A stretch of 47,003 bases of DNA from Candidatus Frankia nodulisporulans (GTDB lineage Bacteria > Actinomycetota > Actinomycetes > Frankiales > Frankiaceae), in the NCBI RefSeq assembly GCF_902806475.1, contig NZ_CADCWS010000009.1, forward strand, positions 1 to 47,003, written 5' to 3'. The first letter of the stretch is position 1, and each line of letters starts with the position of its first letter. Positions 34,432 to 43,152 of this stretch are shown here, one piece after another. The notes under the pieces were generated by a model, which worked only from the letters and a program-made list of their open reading frames with translations, was not told the DNA's origin and made no database searches. The translations under genes were made by a program, and so were the position numbers.

Positions 34432-37400
34432 ATGAGTGCCACTGACGACGACCAGTCCCCGGCCCGCCGCGACTCTGCTGTGCCCGCCGATGCGCCCGCC
34501 CCCAGTGCCGATCCTGCCGTGTCGAGCGCCGACGCCTTGTTCGTTGGTGCCGGTGCCGTTGGTGCCGGTGGTGCCTCGTCCGGCCGCGACGTTACCGCGA
34601 CCATCGTCCCCCATGCACCACACGACCCGCATGCACCCCAGGTCGGTGGGGATGTCGGGGTGGCCCGGCCGTCGTCGGACGATCTGATCGCCGATCTGCT
34701 GGTCGGGCTGACCAGGCTGGGCGAGGGCGACTTCTCCACCCGGCTCTCGGTGCCGGGTGCGGCCCAGGGCGGTGTGGCGGGTGAGGTGCTGCGACGGTTC
34801 GACGAACTGGCGGCGCTGCAGGAGCGCCACGCGCGCGAACTGGCCCGGGTCAGCAAGGTCATCCGCCGGGACGGGCGGCTCACCCTGCGGATGGAGGATC
34901 TGGGCAGCCCGGGTGGCTGGTCGGACATGACGCAGGCGGTCAACTCCCTCATCGACGACCTGGCCCGGCCGACGCACGAGGTCGCCCGGGTCATCGCCGC
35001 GGTGGCCGAGGGCGACCTGTCCCAGCATATGGCGCTGGAGATCGCCGGCCAGCCGGTGCGCGGCGAGTTCCTGCGGATCGGTACCACCGTGAACACGATG
35101 GTGGACCAGCTGTCCTCGTTCGCGGACGAGGTGACCCGGGTGGCCCGCGAGGTGGGCACCGAGGGCAACCTGGGCGGACAGGCGAAGGTCAAGGGGGTCT
35201 CCGGGGTCTGGGCGGACCTGACCGAGTCGGTGAACTCGATGGCGGGCAACCTGACCAGCCAGGTCCGCAACATCGCCCAGGTGACCACGGCGGTGGCCCA
35301 GGGCGACCTGTCCCAGAAGATCACCGTGGACGCGCGGGGTGAGATCCACGAGCTCAAGTCGACCGTCAACACGATGGTCGACCAGCTCTCGGCGTTCGCC
35401 GACGAGGTCACCCGGATGGCCAAGGAGGTCGGCACCGAGGGCAAGCTCGGCGGCCAGGCCCAGGTCAAGGGGGTCTCCGGGGTCTGGCGGGACCTCACCG
35501 ATTCGGTCAACGTGATGGCCGGCAATCTGACCACCCAGGTGCGCAGCATCGCCGAGGTGGCGGCGGCGGTGGCCCGCGGCGACCTGACCAGGCAGATCAC
35601 CGTCGACGCCCGCGGTGAGGTCGCCGGCCTCGCGCACACGCTGAACACGATGGTCGACCAGCTGTCGTCGTTCGCGGACGAGGTGACCCGGGTGGCCTGG
35701 GAGGTGGGCACCGAGGGCAACCTGGGCGGGCAGGCGCACGTGCGTGGGGTGTCCGGGGTGTGGCGTGACCTGACCGAGTCGGTGAACTCGATGGCGGGCA
35801 ACCTGACCAGCCAGGTCCGCAACATCGCCCTGGTGGCCACGGCGGTGGCCCGCGGCGACCTGTCGCAGAAGATCACCGTCACCGCGCAGGGCGAGATCCT
35901 CGAACTCAAGGACACCCTGAACACGATGGTCGACCAGCTGTCGTCGTTCGCGGACGAGGTGACCCGGGTGGCCCGCGAGGTCGGCACGGAGGGGGCGCTC
36001 GGCGGGCAGGCGCACGTGCGTGGGGTGTCCGGGGTGTGGCGTGACCTGACCGAGTCGGTGAACTCGATGGCGGGCAACCTGACCAGCCAGGTCCGCAACA
36101 TCGCCCTGGTGACGACGGCGGTGGCCCGCGGCGACCTGTCGCAGAAGATCACCGTGTCGGCGCAGGGTGAGATCGCCGAGCTCAAGGACACCGTCAACAC
36201 GATGGTCGACCAGCTCTCCTCGTTCGCCGCGGAGATCACCCGGGTCGGCTGGGAGGTCGGTGTCGAGGGCAAACTCGGCGGCCAGGCCACCGTCGCCGGG
36301 GTCGCCGGCACCTGGAAGGACCTCACCGACAACGTCAACCAGCTGGCGACGACGCTGACGATCCAGCTTCGTGCCATCGGCGACGTGTCCACCGCCGTCA
36401 CCCGTGGTGACCTGACCCGGTCCATCACGGTGGAGGCCGAGGGTGAGGTCGCCGAGCTCAAGGACAACATCAACCGGATGATCGCCCGGCTGCGGGAGAC
36501 CACCGAGGTCAACGAGCAGCAGGACTGGCTGAAGTCGAACCTGGCCCGCATCGGCGGCAAGATGCAGGGCCAGCGCGACCTCTACGCGGTCTGCCAGATG
36601 ATCATAAGCGAGATGGCGCCCGCGGTCGGCGCCCAGCATGGCACCGTCTACCTGTTGGACTTCATCGAAGGCGACAAGCTGCGCTACGTCGCCGGCTACG
36701 GTTCGGTGCCGCGCCGCCGCTCGGACGGCACGTTCCTGTTCGGCGAGGGTCTGATCGGCCAGGCGGCGCTCGAACGCAACCGGATTCGGGTCGAGCACGT
36801 ACCCGCCGGCTACCTCAACATCCGCAGCGGGCTCGGTGAGGCGCCGCCGTGTGACCTCGTCGTCGTCCCGGTGGTGTTCGAGAACCAGGTACTCGGTGTG
36901 ATCGAGCTGGCGTCGTTCACACCGTTCTCCGAGCTGCATCTCATCCTGGTCGACCAGCTCGTCGACACCATCGGCGTCGTGCTCAACACGATCATGGCGA
37001 ACGCGCGGACCGAGGAGCTGCTCGCCCAGTCCCAGCGGCTCACCCAGGAGCTGCGTTCGCAGTCGGTCGAGCTGCAGCGCACCAACAACGAGCTGGAGGA
37101 GAAGGCGGCGCTGCTCGAGGACAAGAACCGCGAGATCGAGCTCGCCCGGATCGGCCTCGAGGAGAAGGCCGAGCAGCTCGCGCTGTCCTCGCAGTACAAG
37201 ACCGAGTTCCTGGCGAACATGAGCCACGAGCTGCGAACCCCGCTCAACAGCCTGCTGATCCTCGCCAAGCTGCTCGCCGACAACCCCGACCGCAACCTCT
37301 CCCAGAAGCAGATCGACTTCGCCGAGACGATCCACTCCGCCGGTTCGGAACTGCTCGGCCTGATCAACGACATCCTCGACCTGTCGAAGGTCGAGGCCGG

Positions 37401-38811
37401 CAAGATGGACGTGGACGCCACCACGGTGCGCACCGGCGCGCTGTGCGACGCGGTCGCCACCGTCTTCGGGCCGGTCGCGGACGAGAAGGGGCTGGCGTTC
37501 GAGGTCAGCCTGGCCGCCAACGTGCCGGACGAGTTCGTCACCGACGAGCAGCGTCTGCAGCAGGTGCTCAAGAACCTGCTGTCGAACTCGGTGAAGTTCA
37601 CCGACAGCGGCACGGTGCGTCTGGACGTCACCCTCGTCCGTCCCGACACCCCGCACCTGGCCAGCCACCTGCGCTCGGCGGGCACCGTCCTGTCGTTCGC
37701 CGTCAGCGACACCGGGATCGGGATCGCCGCCGAGAAACTTCGCATGATCTTCGAGGCGTTCCAGCAGGCCGACGGCACCACCTCACGTCGCTACGGCGGT
37801 ACCGGGCTCGGCCTGTCCATCTCCAAGGAGATCGCCCGCCTGCTCGGCGGTTCGATCGCGGTCTCCAGCGTCGTCGGCCATGGCAGCACGTTCACGCTGT
37901 ACCTGCCGTCGGCGCCGTTGGCGCAGATGCCGGCGTTCGGCGTCACACCCGGTGAGCCTGACGATGTCCTCATGATCGTCGGAGCTGCCGACAGTGGGCC
38001 GGGCCGTGCCATCGGCGAGTTGCTGCCGGCCTCCTCGCCCGGCGGGGGCGGCGAGGCGCCGGCCACGGTCGAACGCCCCGCGGTGGCGGTGCCGGAGCTT
38101 CCCGCCGGCACCGGGCTCACCCCCGGCCCGGCCGGCCCGGGTGCCGCTGGTGGTCAGGGTGCCGCTGGTGGTCAGGGTGGCGCGGCCGGCGGGTCGGGCG
38201 GCTCGAGCGGCGTGCACACCGTGTGGTCCTCGTCGGGCGCTGGTGGGGTCATGAAGGGCTCCGCCGGGGGTGTCGGCCTCGGCGGGACGGGGCGGGGTTC
38301 GGACACGAGCGCGGGCGGTTCCGCGGAACCGGGTAGCGGCTGGCGAGCGACCGAGAACACGGGCATCCCGTTCCTCACCGAGCCCGCCGATGTGGACGGA
38401 CGGGCCCCGGCCGACGCCCACGACGGGCCGGATCCGCTGATCGACACGACGGTGCTGGTCGTGGACGACGATGTCCGTAACGTGTTCGCGCTGACAAGCG
38501 CCCTGGAGATGTACGGGATGCGGGTCCTCTACGCCGACAACGGCCATGACGCGATCCGCACCCTGCAACAGGACACCGGGCCGGTGCATCTCGTTCTGAT
38601 GGACGTCATGCTTCCCGGGATGGACGGCAACGAGACGACGTCGATGATCCGTGACATGTCGGCGTTCGCGGATCTTCCGATCCTCGTCCTGACCGCGAAG
38701 GCGATGCCCGGAGATCGCGAGAAGAGCATTACCGCCGGTGCGTCGGACTACATCACCAAGCCGGTTGACCTGGAACACCTCCTCGGGGTGATGCGCGCGC
38801 ATCTGTGTTGA
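34432..38811 (+). CDS. Soluble hybrid histidine kinase with multiple HAMP repeats
   Basis: A 1459-aa cytosolic hybrid kinase with no membrane segment visible. A disordered Ala/Pro-rich N-terminus precedes a long HAMP array (about residues 80-690) with an exact 92-residue period. Then come a GAF domain (about 700-860), a coiled coil (about 863-923), HisKA with SHELRTPLN (His932), and HATPase ([24 protein letters not shown]). A Gly-rich linker leads to a receiver with [13 protein letters not shown] (Asp1391). The architecture resembles fungal group III (Nik1-type) osmosensor kinases and their actinobacterial cousins. ATG 34432 has AGGAGA 3 nt upstream; the frame from 34309 lacks support. The adjacent single-receiver gene may be its partner. 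Confidence 0.94.
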   Translation: MSATDDDQSPARRDSAVPADAPAPSADPAVSSADALFVGAGAVGAGGASSGRDVTATIVPHAPHDPHAPQVGGDVGVARPSSDDLIADLLVGLTRLGEGDFSTRLSVPGAAQGGVAGEVLRRFDELAALQERHARELARVSKVIRRDGRLTLRMEDLGSPGGWSDMTQAVNSLIDDLARPTHEVARVIAAVAEGDLSQHMALEIAGQPVRGEFLRIGTTVNTMVDQLSSFADEVTRVAREVGTEGNLGGQAKVKGVSGVWADLTESVNSMAGNLTSQVRNIAQVTTAVAQGDLSQKITVDARGEIHELKSTVNTMVDQLSAFADEVTRMAKEVGTEGKLGGQAQVKGVSGVWRDLTDSVNVMAGNLTTQVRSIAEVAAAVARGDLTRQITVDARGEVAGLAHTLNTMVDQLSSFADEVTRVAWEVGTEGNLGGQAHVRGVSGVWRDLTESVNSMAGNLTSQVRNIALVATAVARGDLSQKITVTAQGEILELKDTLNTMVDQLSSFADEVTRVAREVGTEGALGGQAHVRGVSGVWRDLTESVNSMAGNLTSQVRNIALVTTAVARGDLSQKITVSAQGEIAELKDTVNTMVDQLSSFAAEITRVGWEVGVEGKLGGQATVAGVAGTWKDLTDNVNQLATTLTIQLRAIGDVSTAVTRGDLTRSITVEAEGEVAELKDNINRMIARLRETTEVNEQQDWLKSNLARIGGKMQGQRDLYAVCQMIISEMAPAVGAQHGTVYLLDFIEGDKLRYVAGYGSVPRRRSDGTFLFGEGLIGQAALERNRIRVEHVPAGYLNIRSGLGEAPPCDLVVVPVVFENQVLGVIELASFTPFSELHLILVDQLVDTIGVVLNTIMANARTEELLAQSQRLTQELRSQSVELQRTNNELEEKAALLEDKNREIELARIGLEEKAEQLALSSQYKTEFLANMSHELRTPLNSLLILAKLLADNPDRNLSQKQIDFAETIHSAGSELLGLINDILDLSKVEAGKMDVDATTVRTGALCDAVATVFGPVADEKGLAFEVSLAANVPDEFVTDEQRLQQVLKNLLSNSVKFTDSGTVRLDVTLVRPDTPHLASHLRSAGTVLSFAVSDTGIGIAAEKLRMIFEAFQQADGTTSRRYGGTGLGLSISKEIARLLGGSIAVSSVVGHGSTFTLYLPSAPLAQMPAFGVTPGEPDDVLMIVGAADSGPGRAIGELLPASSPGGGGEAPATVERPAVAVPELPAGTGLTPGPAGPGAAGGQGAAGGQGGAAGGSGGSSGVHTVWSSSGAGGVMKGSAGGVGLGGTGRGSDTSAGGSAEPGSGWRATENTGIPFLTEPADVDGRAPADAHDGPDPLIDTTVLVVDDDVRNVFALTSALEMYGMRVLYADNGHDAIRTLQQDTGPVHLVLMDVMLPGMDGNETTSMIRDMSAFADLPILVLTAKAMPGDREKSITAGASDYITKPVDLEHLLGVMRAHLC
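35092..36480 (+). repeat. 276-bp periodic HAMP-encoding DNA repeat
   Basis: The codons for Val-Asn-Thr-Met recur with AAC at 35092, 35368, 35644, 35920, 36196 and, diverged, 36472. Each step is exactly 276 bp (92 aa, about two HAMP modules). The units near 35644-35920 and 35920-36196 are nearly identical in DNA ([20 protein letters not shown] encoded alike). This implies recent duplication or gene conversion inside the gene. Confidence 0.95.
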
Positions 38812-38982
38812 TCAGATCGCGTATGGTGCCCATTCGGGCGTGTATCGGTGGGGCGGTGCATCGTCCACCCGGGCAGTCGGCGATGGTGGTGTGGGCGTGC
38901 TGGTGTGGTGGCCGCGTCCAGTACGGGCCGGCAGGGCGACCGTGCCGGCCGGCAGGGCAACCGCGAAGGAGGAGGCAGGCGG

Positions 38983-39621
38983 GTGACCGAGCGGACCGGC
39001 GGTTTCGTCGACGGCGAAGGCGGGCCGACCACGGAGCGACCCCGCAGCAAGATCCTGCTGGTCGATGACCGTGCCGACAATCTCATGGCGCTGGAGGCGA
39101 TTCTCGCCTCGCTGGACCAGGATCTGGTGACCGCCTCGTCCGGCGAGGAGGCGCTCAAGCGGCTGCTCGTCGATGACTTCGCGGTGATCCTGCTTGATGT
39201 TCAGATGCCCGGAATGGATGGTTTCGAGACGGCGCATCGGATCAAGCAGCGGGGTCGGACCAGGGATACGCCGATCATCTTTCTGACGGCGATCGACCGG
39301 GAACCGCATCACGCCTTTCGCGGGTACGCCGTGGGTGCGGTCGACTACATCGCGAAGCCCTTCGATCCGTGGTTGCTGCGCGCCAAGGTCAGCGTCTTCG
39401 TCGAGCTGTTCGAAAAGAACGAGCGGCTGTCGGAGCTCGCCCATCAGCGGGTGCGGGACTTCGACCTGATGACCGAGGTCGCCGAGCGGCTGATCGCGCT
39501 CGACGTGCTGCTGGAGGCCAGCAGCGACGCCACCAAGGAGGAACGGCTCGCGGCCGCCGGCGCCGAGGTCCGTGGGCTGGTCGCCCGGTTGCAGCCGTTC
39601 GCCCGCTCCGCCAACAGCTGA
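38983..39621 (+). CDS. Stand-alone response regulator (receiver plus helical tail)
   Basis: A 212-aa protein with a CheY-like receiver: KILLVDDRADN (acidic pocket), VILLDVQMPGMDG (phospho-Asp), FLTA, and the IAKPFDP lysine loop. An extended helical tail of about 80 residues follows (VFVELFEKNERLSELAHQRV), with no DNA-binding output domain. GTG 38983 has an AAGGAGGAGG site 7 nt upstream; the longer frame from 38848 is unsupported. It lies 171 nt after the hybrid kinase on the same strand, so a phosphorelay between them is plausible but inferred. Such receivers with helical tails often act by protein contact. Confidence 0.92.
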   Translation: MTERTGGFVDGEGGPTTERPRSKILLVDDRADNLMALEAILASLDQDLVTASSGEEALKRLLVDDFAVILLDVQMPGMDGFETAHRIKQRGRTRDTPIIFLTAIDREPHHAFRGYAVGAVDYIAKPFDPWLLRAKVSVFVELFEKNERLSELAHQRVRDFDLMTEVAERLIALDVLLEASSDATKEERLAAAGAEVRGLVARLQPFARSANS

Positions 39622-40045
39622 CCCGGTGCGTCCCGATGGGCGCCGTCCCGGTGGGCTCGGCCGAGTCGGGCGCCCCCGCGCGGGGGTGGGCTGGCTGGTC
39701 CGTTCGGGTGGGCCGGTCGCGGTGACCGTCCGTTCGGCGGGTGGAATCCGTCACACCTGAACGGCCGGTCACGGCGGTGACGGTTCCCGCCTGTGGTGTC
39801 TGTCCGCCCAGATCCGTCTACGGACGGTCAGCTCGGACGACACGGCGCGGACTGAACCTCCCAGAACGTCACTGTTGACCGTCCACTTCGGATGGTCTGG
39901 TGGGAGGGATCGCCGGCCGGCGGGGAGCATGCACCAAATGGTTGCGCCGTCCGGCTTCGGTCAGCGCCGATAACATGGATTTGTCGGGCAGATCCGCAGC
40001 CGTGCCCCGTGCGGCCGCCTTTTCCGCCGTAGGAGGTTCCGTCGT
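39622..40045 (+). promoter_or_regulatory. Intergenic region with two inverted repeats before Ser/Thr kinase gene
   Basis: There is no gene here. A 14-bp perfect palindrome, CCCCCGCGCGGGGG, lies at 39673-39686. A longer inverted repeat pairs GTGACCGTCCGTTC (39722-39735) with GAACGGCCGGTCAC (39759-39772), 13 of 14 matching around a 23-nt loop. It may terminate the response-regulator transcript. GTAGGAGG at 40031-40038 is the ribosome-binding site of the kinase. Confidence 0.45.
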
Positions 40046-41437
40046 ATGGCAATGGCCAGGCGCGCTCCCTATGGATCCACTGTGAATGATCCGGCCACCC
40101 TTGGTCCGTACGAGATAGACCGTAGGATCTCGGACACCGGAAGCGGCACGGTCTTTCTCGGCCGTAGCCATGGTCGTCCGGTCCTGATCAAAACGATCGC
40201 CACGGACCTCGCGCGGGATGCCTGGTTCCGCCAGCGGCTGACGGCCGACATCGAACGCCTGCGCCAGCTGAACCCGTTCTGCCTGGCCGCGGTCCTGGGC
40301 GCGGACATCATGGCGAAGACGCCGTACGTCGTGGTGGAGTACGTGGACGCGCCGACCCTGGCCGCGAGCATCGAGGACGAGGGGCCGCTGGCCGCCGCCG
40401 ACACCGTCCGGCTGGCCCTCGGGCTGGCCGCCGCGCTGGCCACCCTGCACCGCCACGACCTTGCGTTCACGGATCTGAAACCCACCAACCTGGTGCTTTC
40501 CCGACGTGGCCTGCGACTGGTCGATTTCGGTCTCGCTCGTGTTCTGAACACGTTTTCAGCGGATCGTCCCGGTCAGGCCGGTCGGGGCATGGGAAACCTT
40601 TCCTTCCTGAGCCCGGAGCAGCTTCTGGGCCGGGCCGCCACAGTCGCATCGGATGTTTTCACCTGGGGTGGCGTCGTGTTGTACGCGGCGACCGGTCAGG
40701 CGCCGTTCGGCGGCGGCCCGCGGCGTGCGATGTTGCAGCGAGTGGTCTACGCCGAGCCGGATCTGTCCGTCCTGCCGGCTACGTTGCGTGAGCTGGTCGG
40801 CGCCGCGATGGGCAAGGATCCCCGGCGTCGGCCCACCGCCGGCGAGCTGTTCGGTGAGCTCGCCGAGCTTGTCCCGCTCGAGCCGACGGTGCCCCGCCAG
40901 CCCACGGCGACGGACCTGACCGAGCCGACGCGGAAGACCGAGCTCGCCTCGGTGGACCGTGCGCCGATCGACCGCAGCGTCCTCGATGATCTACCGACCC
41001 AGCGCGCCGGGCAGCGGCCCACGCCGGTCATCCTGACGAAGATCCCCAGCTCGGCCCGCGCCACCGCGGCAGCCGTGGCCGCGCCGGCACCGGCGTCCGT
41101 ACCGGCACTGGCGCTGGCAGCGACCGCGGCGCCGGTGGTGACCGTGGCATCGGCCGCGGTCGCCGGTCTCCTGCTCACCCTGCCCGGGCCGCAGCGCGGC
41201 GCAGGTCGCGGACGCGGGACAACCGGCCGGCTCGGAGGCGACCGCCGGCGAAGCGGGGACGTCCGGAAGGCCGGAGGTGCCCGCGGTGTCCAGCGGGCCG
41301 CGGCCGCGGCTGGCTGGTGTGGTGGCGCTTCTGACGCGGCGCCGATCCGGCGGATCAGGTCCGATCACGACGGCCCTCGGGTTGCTGGCCGGCCGGCGCA
41401 CCTCGCGGCGAGGGGTGGACGTCAGCGGCTGAAGTGA
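40046..41437 (+). CDS. Serine/threonine protein kinase
   Basis: A 463-aa Hanks-type kinase. A Gly-loop (ISDTGSGTVFLG), the ATP lysine (VLIKTI), the catalytic loop TDLKPTNL (Asp143), DFG (Asp160), the SPEQLLG segment and DVFTWGGVVLYAATG are clear. The catalytic loop lacks the usual Arg before Asp (Thr instead), a non-RD kinase. A Pro/Thr linker and a possible membrane helix (about residues 350-378, AATAAPVVTVASAAVAGLLL) follow. From about codon 41180 the encoded tail (GAGRGRGTTGRLGGDRRR) loses high GC3, while the frame one base earlier looks coding, so an extra G in CCCGGG near 41182 is possible. ATG 40046 has TAGGAGG upstream. Its 3' end overlaps alkB by 16 nt, convergently. Confidence 0.9.
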   Translation: MAMARRAPYGSTVNDPATLGPYEIDRRISDTGSGTVFLGRSHGRPVLIKTIATDLARDAWFRQRLTADIERLRQLNPFCLAAVLGADIMAKTPYVVVEYVDAPTLAASIEDEGPLAAADTVRLALGLAAALATLHRHDLAFTDLKPTNLVLSRRGLRLVDFGLARVLNTFSADRPGQAGRGMGNLSFLSPEQLLGRAATVASDVFTWGGVVLYAATGQAPFGGGPRRAMLQRVVYAEPDLSVLPATLRELVGAAMGKDPRRRPTAGELFGELAELVPLEPTVPRQPTATDLTEPTRKTELASVDRAPIDRSVLDDLPTQRAGQRPTPVILTKIPSSARATAAAVAAPAPASVPALALAATAAPVVTVASAAVAGLLLTLPGPQRGAGRGRGTTGRLGGDRRRSGDVRKAGGARGVQRAAAAAGWCGGASDAAPIRRIRSDHDGPRVAGRPAHLAARGGRQRLK

Positions 41438-42087
41438 CGAGCGGCGCCGTAGCCGGGGCCCTGCTCGGGGCGCCCGGTCCGTGACGTCCACCGCCACTGC
41501 ACCGAGATCCGCCCGCCGATCTGGCCCGGCACCCGGGGCACGCCGTGCAGCCAGTCCGCCTGCGCGCGTCCACCCAGCACGATCAGGTCGCCGCCGGCCG
41601 GCGCCAGATCCCGCCCACCCGGGTTCTGCGGGTCGTTGAGCAGCCGCCGGCCGGGGGGAAGATGACGGGACTTCACCAGGAACGGGCGACGGGCGCCGAG
41701 GGTGAGGATGGCGATGACCGTGTCATCGAGCCAGCGCATCTCCCGGTCGCGGTGCAGGGCGACCGCGTCGTTGCCGTCCCGGTACAGCGACAGGCCGAAG
41801 CCGTCGAACTCGACCCCGTAGGTGCGCCGCAGCGCCCGGTAGGCCGCCGTGAGCGCGGGGAACGGCACCGGCCCGCCGCGGGGAATCCACGTGCTCAACC
41901 GGGGTTCGGTGACCGTGCGTTCGTAGCGCCACATGGTGCCCTGCCGCCAGGGCAGGCCGGTGCGCATCTGGTCGTACAACGTGTCGGCATCGCGCAGCCA
42001 GCCACGCGTGACATCGACCCAGGAGCGTTCATCCAGCCAGATGCGCGTGGCGGGCGCCGTGGAATCCACCGTCGCGACATCGGTCAC
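41422..42087 (-). CDS. alkB: Alpha-ketoglutarate-dependent dioxygenase, AlkB-like
   Basis: A 221-aa Fe(II)/2-oxoglutarate dioxygenase of the AlkB group that repairs alkylated DNA or RNA by oxidative demethylation. The iron ligands His and Asp are in ALHRDRE, and the distal His and 2-oxoglutarate Arg in HGVPRVPGQIGGRISVQWR. The hydrophobic core strand AILTLGARRPFLV is also typical. I chose GTG 42087 (MTDVATVDSTAP); the frame runs on to 42549, but those extra residues read as antisense noise. The size agrees with AlkB2-type proteins of actinobacteria. No ada or other repair gene is adjacent. Convergent with the Ser/Thr kinase gene. Confidence 0.88.
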   Translation of the reverse strand: MTDVATVDSTAPATRIWLDERSWVDVTRGWLRDADTLYDQMRTGLPWRQGTMWRYERTVTEPRLSTWIPRGGPVPFPALTAAYRALRRTYGVEFDGFGLSLYRDGNDAVALHRDREMRWLDDTVIAILTLGARRPFLVKSRHLPPGRRLLNDPQNPGGRDLAPAGGDLIVLGGRAQADWLHGVPRVPGQIGGRISVQWRWTSRTGRPEQGPGYGAARHFSR

Positions 42088-42294
42088 CCTGGCCAGGATA
42101 CCGACACCGGATGATCCGGTCGGTTCAGGGCGGCCGCCGTGACGATGGCCCGAGCGGGCGGTCACGTCCGCCGACGGCCGAGTAGCCTCGCTGATCCAGG
42201 AGATCAGCCACGGAATGGATGTCAGGATGCGCTGCACAGCACCGCGGTGCCATCGGCCCGGCGGGCCCGCCACGACCGGCGCACCACGGACCCG

Positions 42295-42765
42295 ATGAGC
42301 GACCAGCGCGGCGAGTCCCCGGATGTGCGTCAGCTCACCGAGGTGGTGACACGGCTGCGTCGTGTGCTGCGGGCCAGCATCCGCACCGAGTACACCTGGG
42401 AGTCGTTGCCGATGGCCCAGGTCGAACTGCTGCAGTGCGTGGCCGAGCGGGACGGCACCCGGGTCGGGGAGCTCGCGGTGCTGCTGCGGCTGGCACCGAA
42501 CAGCGTCTCGACCCTGGTGCAGCAGCTTGTCGACGCCGGCTACCTGCACCGGGAGCGCGACCCGGCGGACCGGCGCGCGGCCCTGCTACGGCTGACCCCC
42601 GCTGGCAGGCAGGCACTCGGCGGCTGGCAGCAGGCCCATGAGCGGCGGCTGGGCTCGGCGCTGGCCCGCCTCGGCGAGCAGGACCGCGTGGCCATCGTCG
42701 CGGCGTTGCCCGCGCTGACGAACCTCGTCGAAGCCCTGGGCGACCGCGGCGACGCCGCCCGCTGA
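42295..42765 (+). CDS. MarR family transcriptional regulator
   Basis: A 156-aa winged-helix repressor of the MarR family. A helical dimerisation segment precedes the HTH (RVGELAVLLRLAPNSVSTLVQQLVDAGYL, split across residues ~55-85) and the wing DPADRRAALLRLTPAG. ATG 42295 starts MSDQRGESPDV; the frame is open from 42139, but its upstream part lacks coding signal and overlaps the alkB promoter zone. The ribosome-binding site is weak. No obvious efflux or catabolic target lies next to it; alkB is divergent 207 nt away and csoR convergent 63 nt away. The ligand is unknown. Confidence 0.9.
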   Translation: MSDQRGESPDVRQLTEVVTRLRRVLRASIRTEYTWESLPMAQVELLQCVAERDGTRVGELAVLLRLAPNSVSTLVQQLVDAGYLHRERDPADRRAALLRLTPAGRQALGGWQQAHERRLGSALARLGEQDRVAIVAALPALTNLVEALGDRGDAAR

Positions 42766-42828
42766 CCACCCCACGCGGCAGACCCGCCGGACCACCGGCG
42801 CGCGGGACGGGTCAGTGCCCGCGGCCGG

Positions 42829-43110
42829 TCAGGACCTGATCAGACGGGCGATGGCGGCGGAGGCCTCGCGGAGCTTCTCGTCGGCGACCGGGCCGCCCTC
42901 GGCCGCCGCGTGGGCCACGCAGTGCGCGAGATGGTCCTCGAGCAGGCCGAGGGCGACGGACTGCAACGCCCTGGTCGCCGCCGACACCTGGGTGAGGATG
43001 TCGATGCAGTACTTGTCCTCGGCGATCATCCGTTGCAGGCCTCGGACCTGGCCTTCGATGCGTCGTAGTCGGGCGGTGTACTCGTCCTTGGAGTCGGTGT
43101 AGCCGTGCAT
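42829..43110 (-). CDS. csoR: CsoR family copper-sensing repressor
   Basis: A 93-aa all-helical metal-sensing repressor. The Cu(I) ligand set fits CsoR: Cys35 (DKYCIDIL), His60 and Cys64 (LLEDHLAHC), with the conserved RRIEGQVRGLQRMI helix before it. This Cys-His-Cys pattern separates it from the nickel (RcnR) and formaldehyde (FrmR) branches. ATG 43110 has a GGGGGGAGGG stretch upstream. It lies 34 nt after atzF on the same strand, and a TACC...GGTA dyad sits between them. No copper ATPase or chaperone is visible in the window, so its regulon lies elsewhere or it only autoregulates. Confidence 0.92.
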   Translation of the reverse strand: MHGYTDSKDEYTARLRRIEGQVRGLQRMIAEDKYCIDILTQVSAATRALQSVALGLLEDHLAHCVAHAAAEGGPVADEKLREASAAIARLIRS

Positions 43111-43137
43111 CCGCCGTGCCCTCCCCCCACTGATCCA

Positions 43138-43152
43138 TACCCCCCTACGGTA
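43138..43152. promoter_or_regulatory. Possible CsoR operator
   Basis: TACCCCCCTACGGTA has the TACC...GGTA dyad and C-run typical of CsoR operators. It lies 28 nt upstream of the csoR start on the minus strand and covers the atzF stop codon. Autoregulation is inferred from this likeness. Confidence 0.45.

Noticed and set aside
35092-36480. Regular repeats that might be read as a CRISPR array or satellite
   Set aside because: The period is 276 bp, contiguous and in frame, encoding HAMP modules; there are no spacers.
34417-37668. Very long minus-strand frames opposite the hybrid kinase
   Set aside because: They mirror the HAMP repeat and high GC3 of the kinase gene; translations are His/Arg/Leu-rich shadow repeats with no domain.
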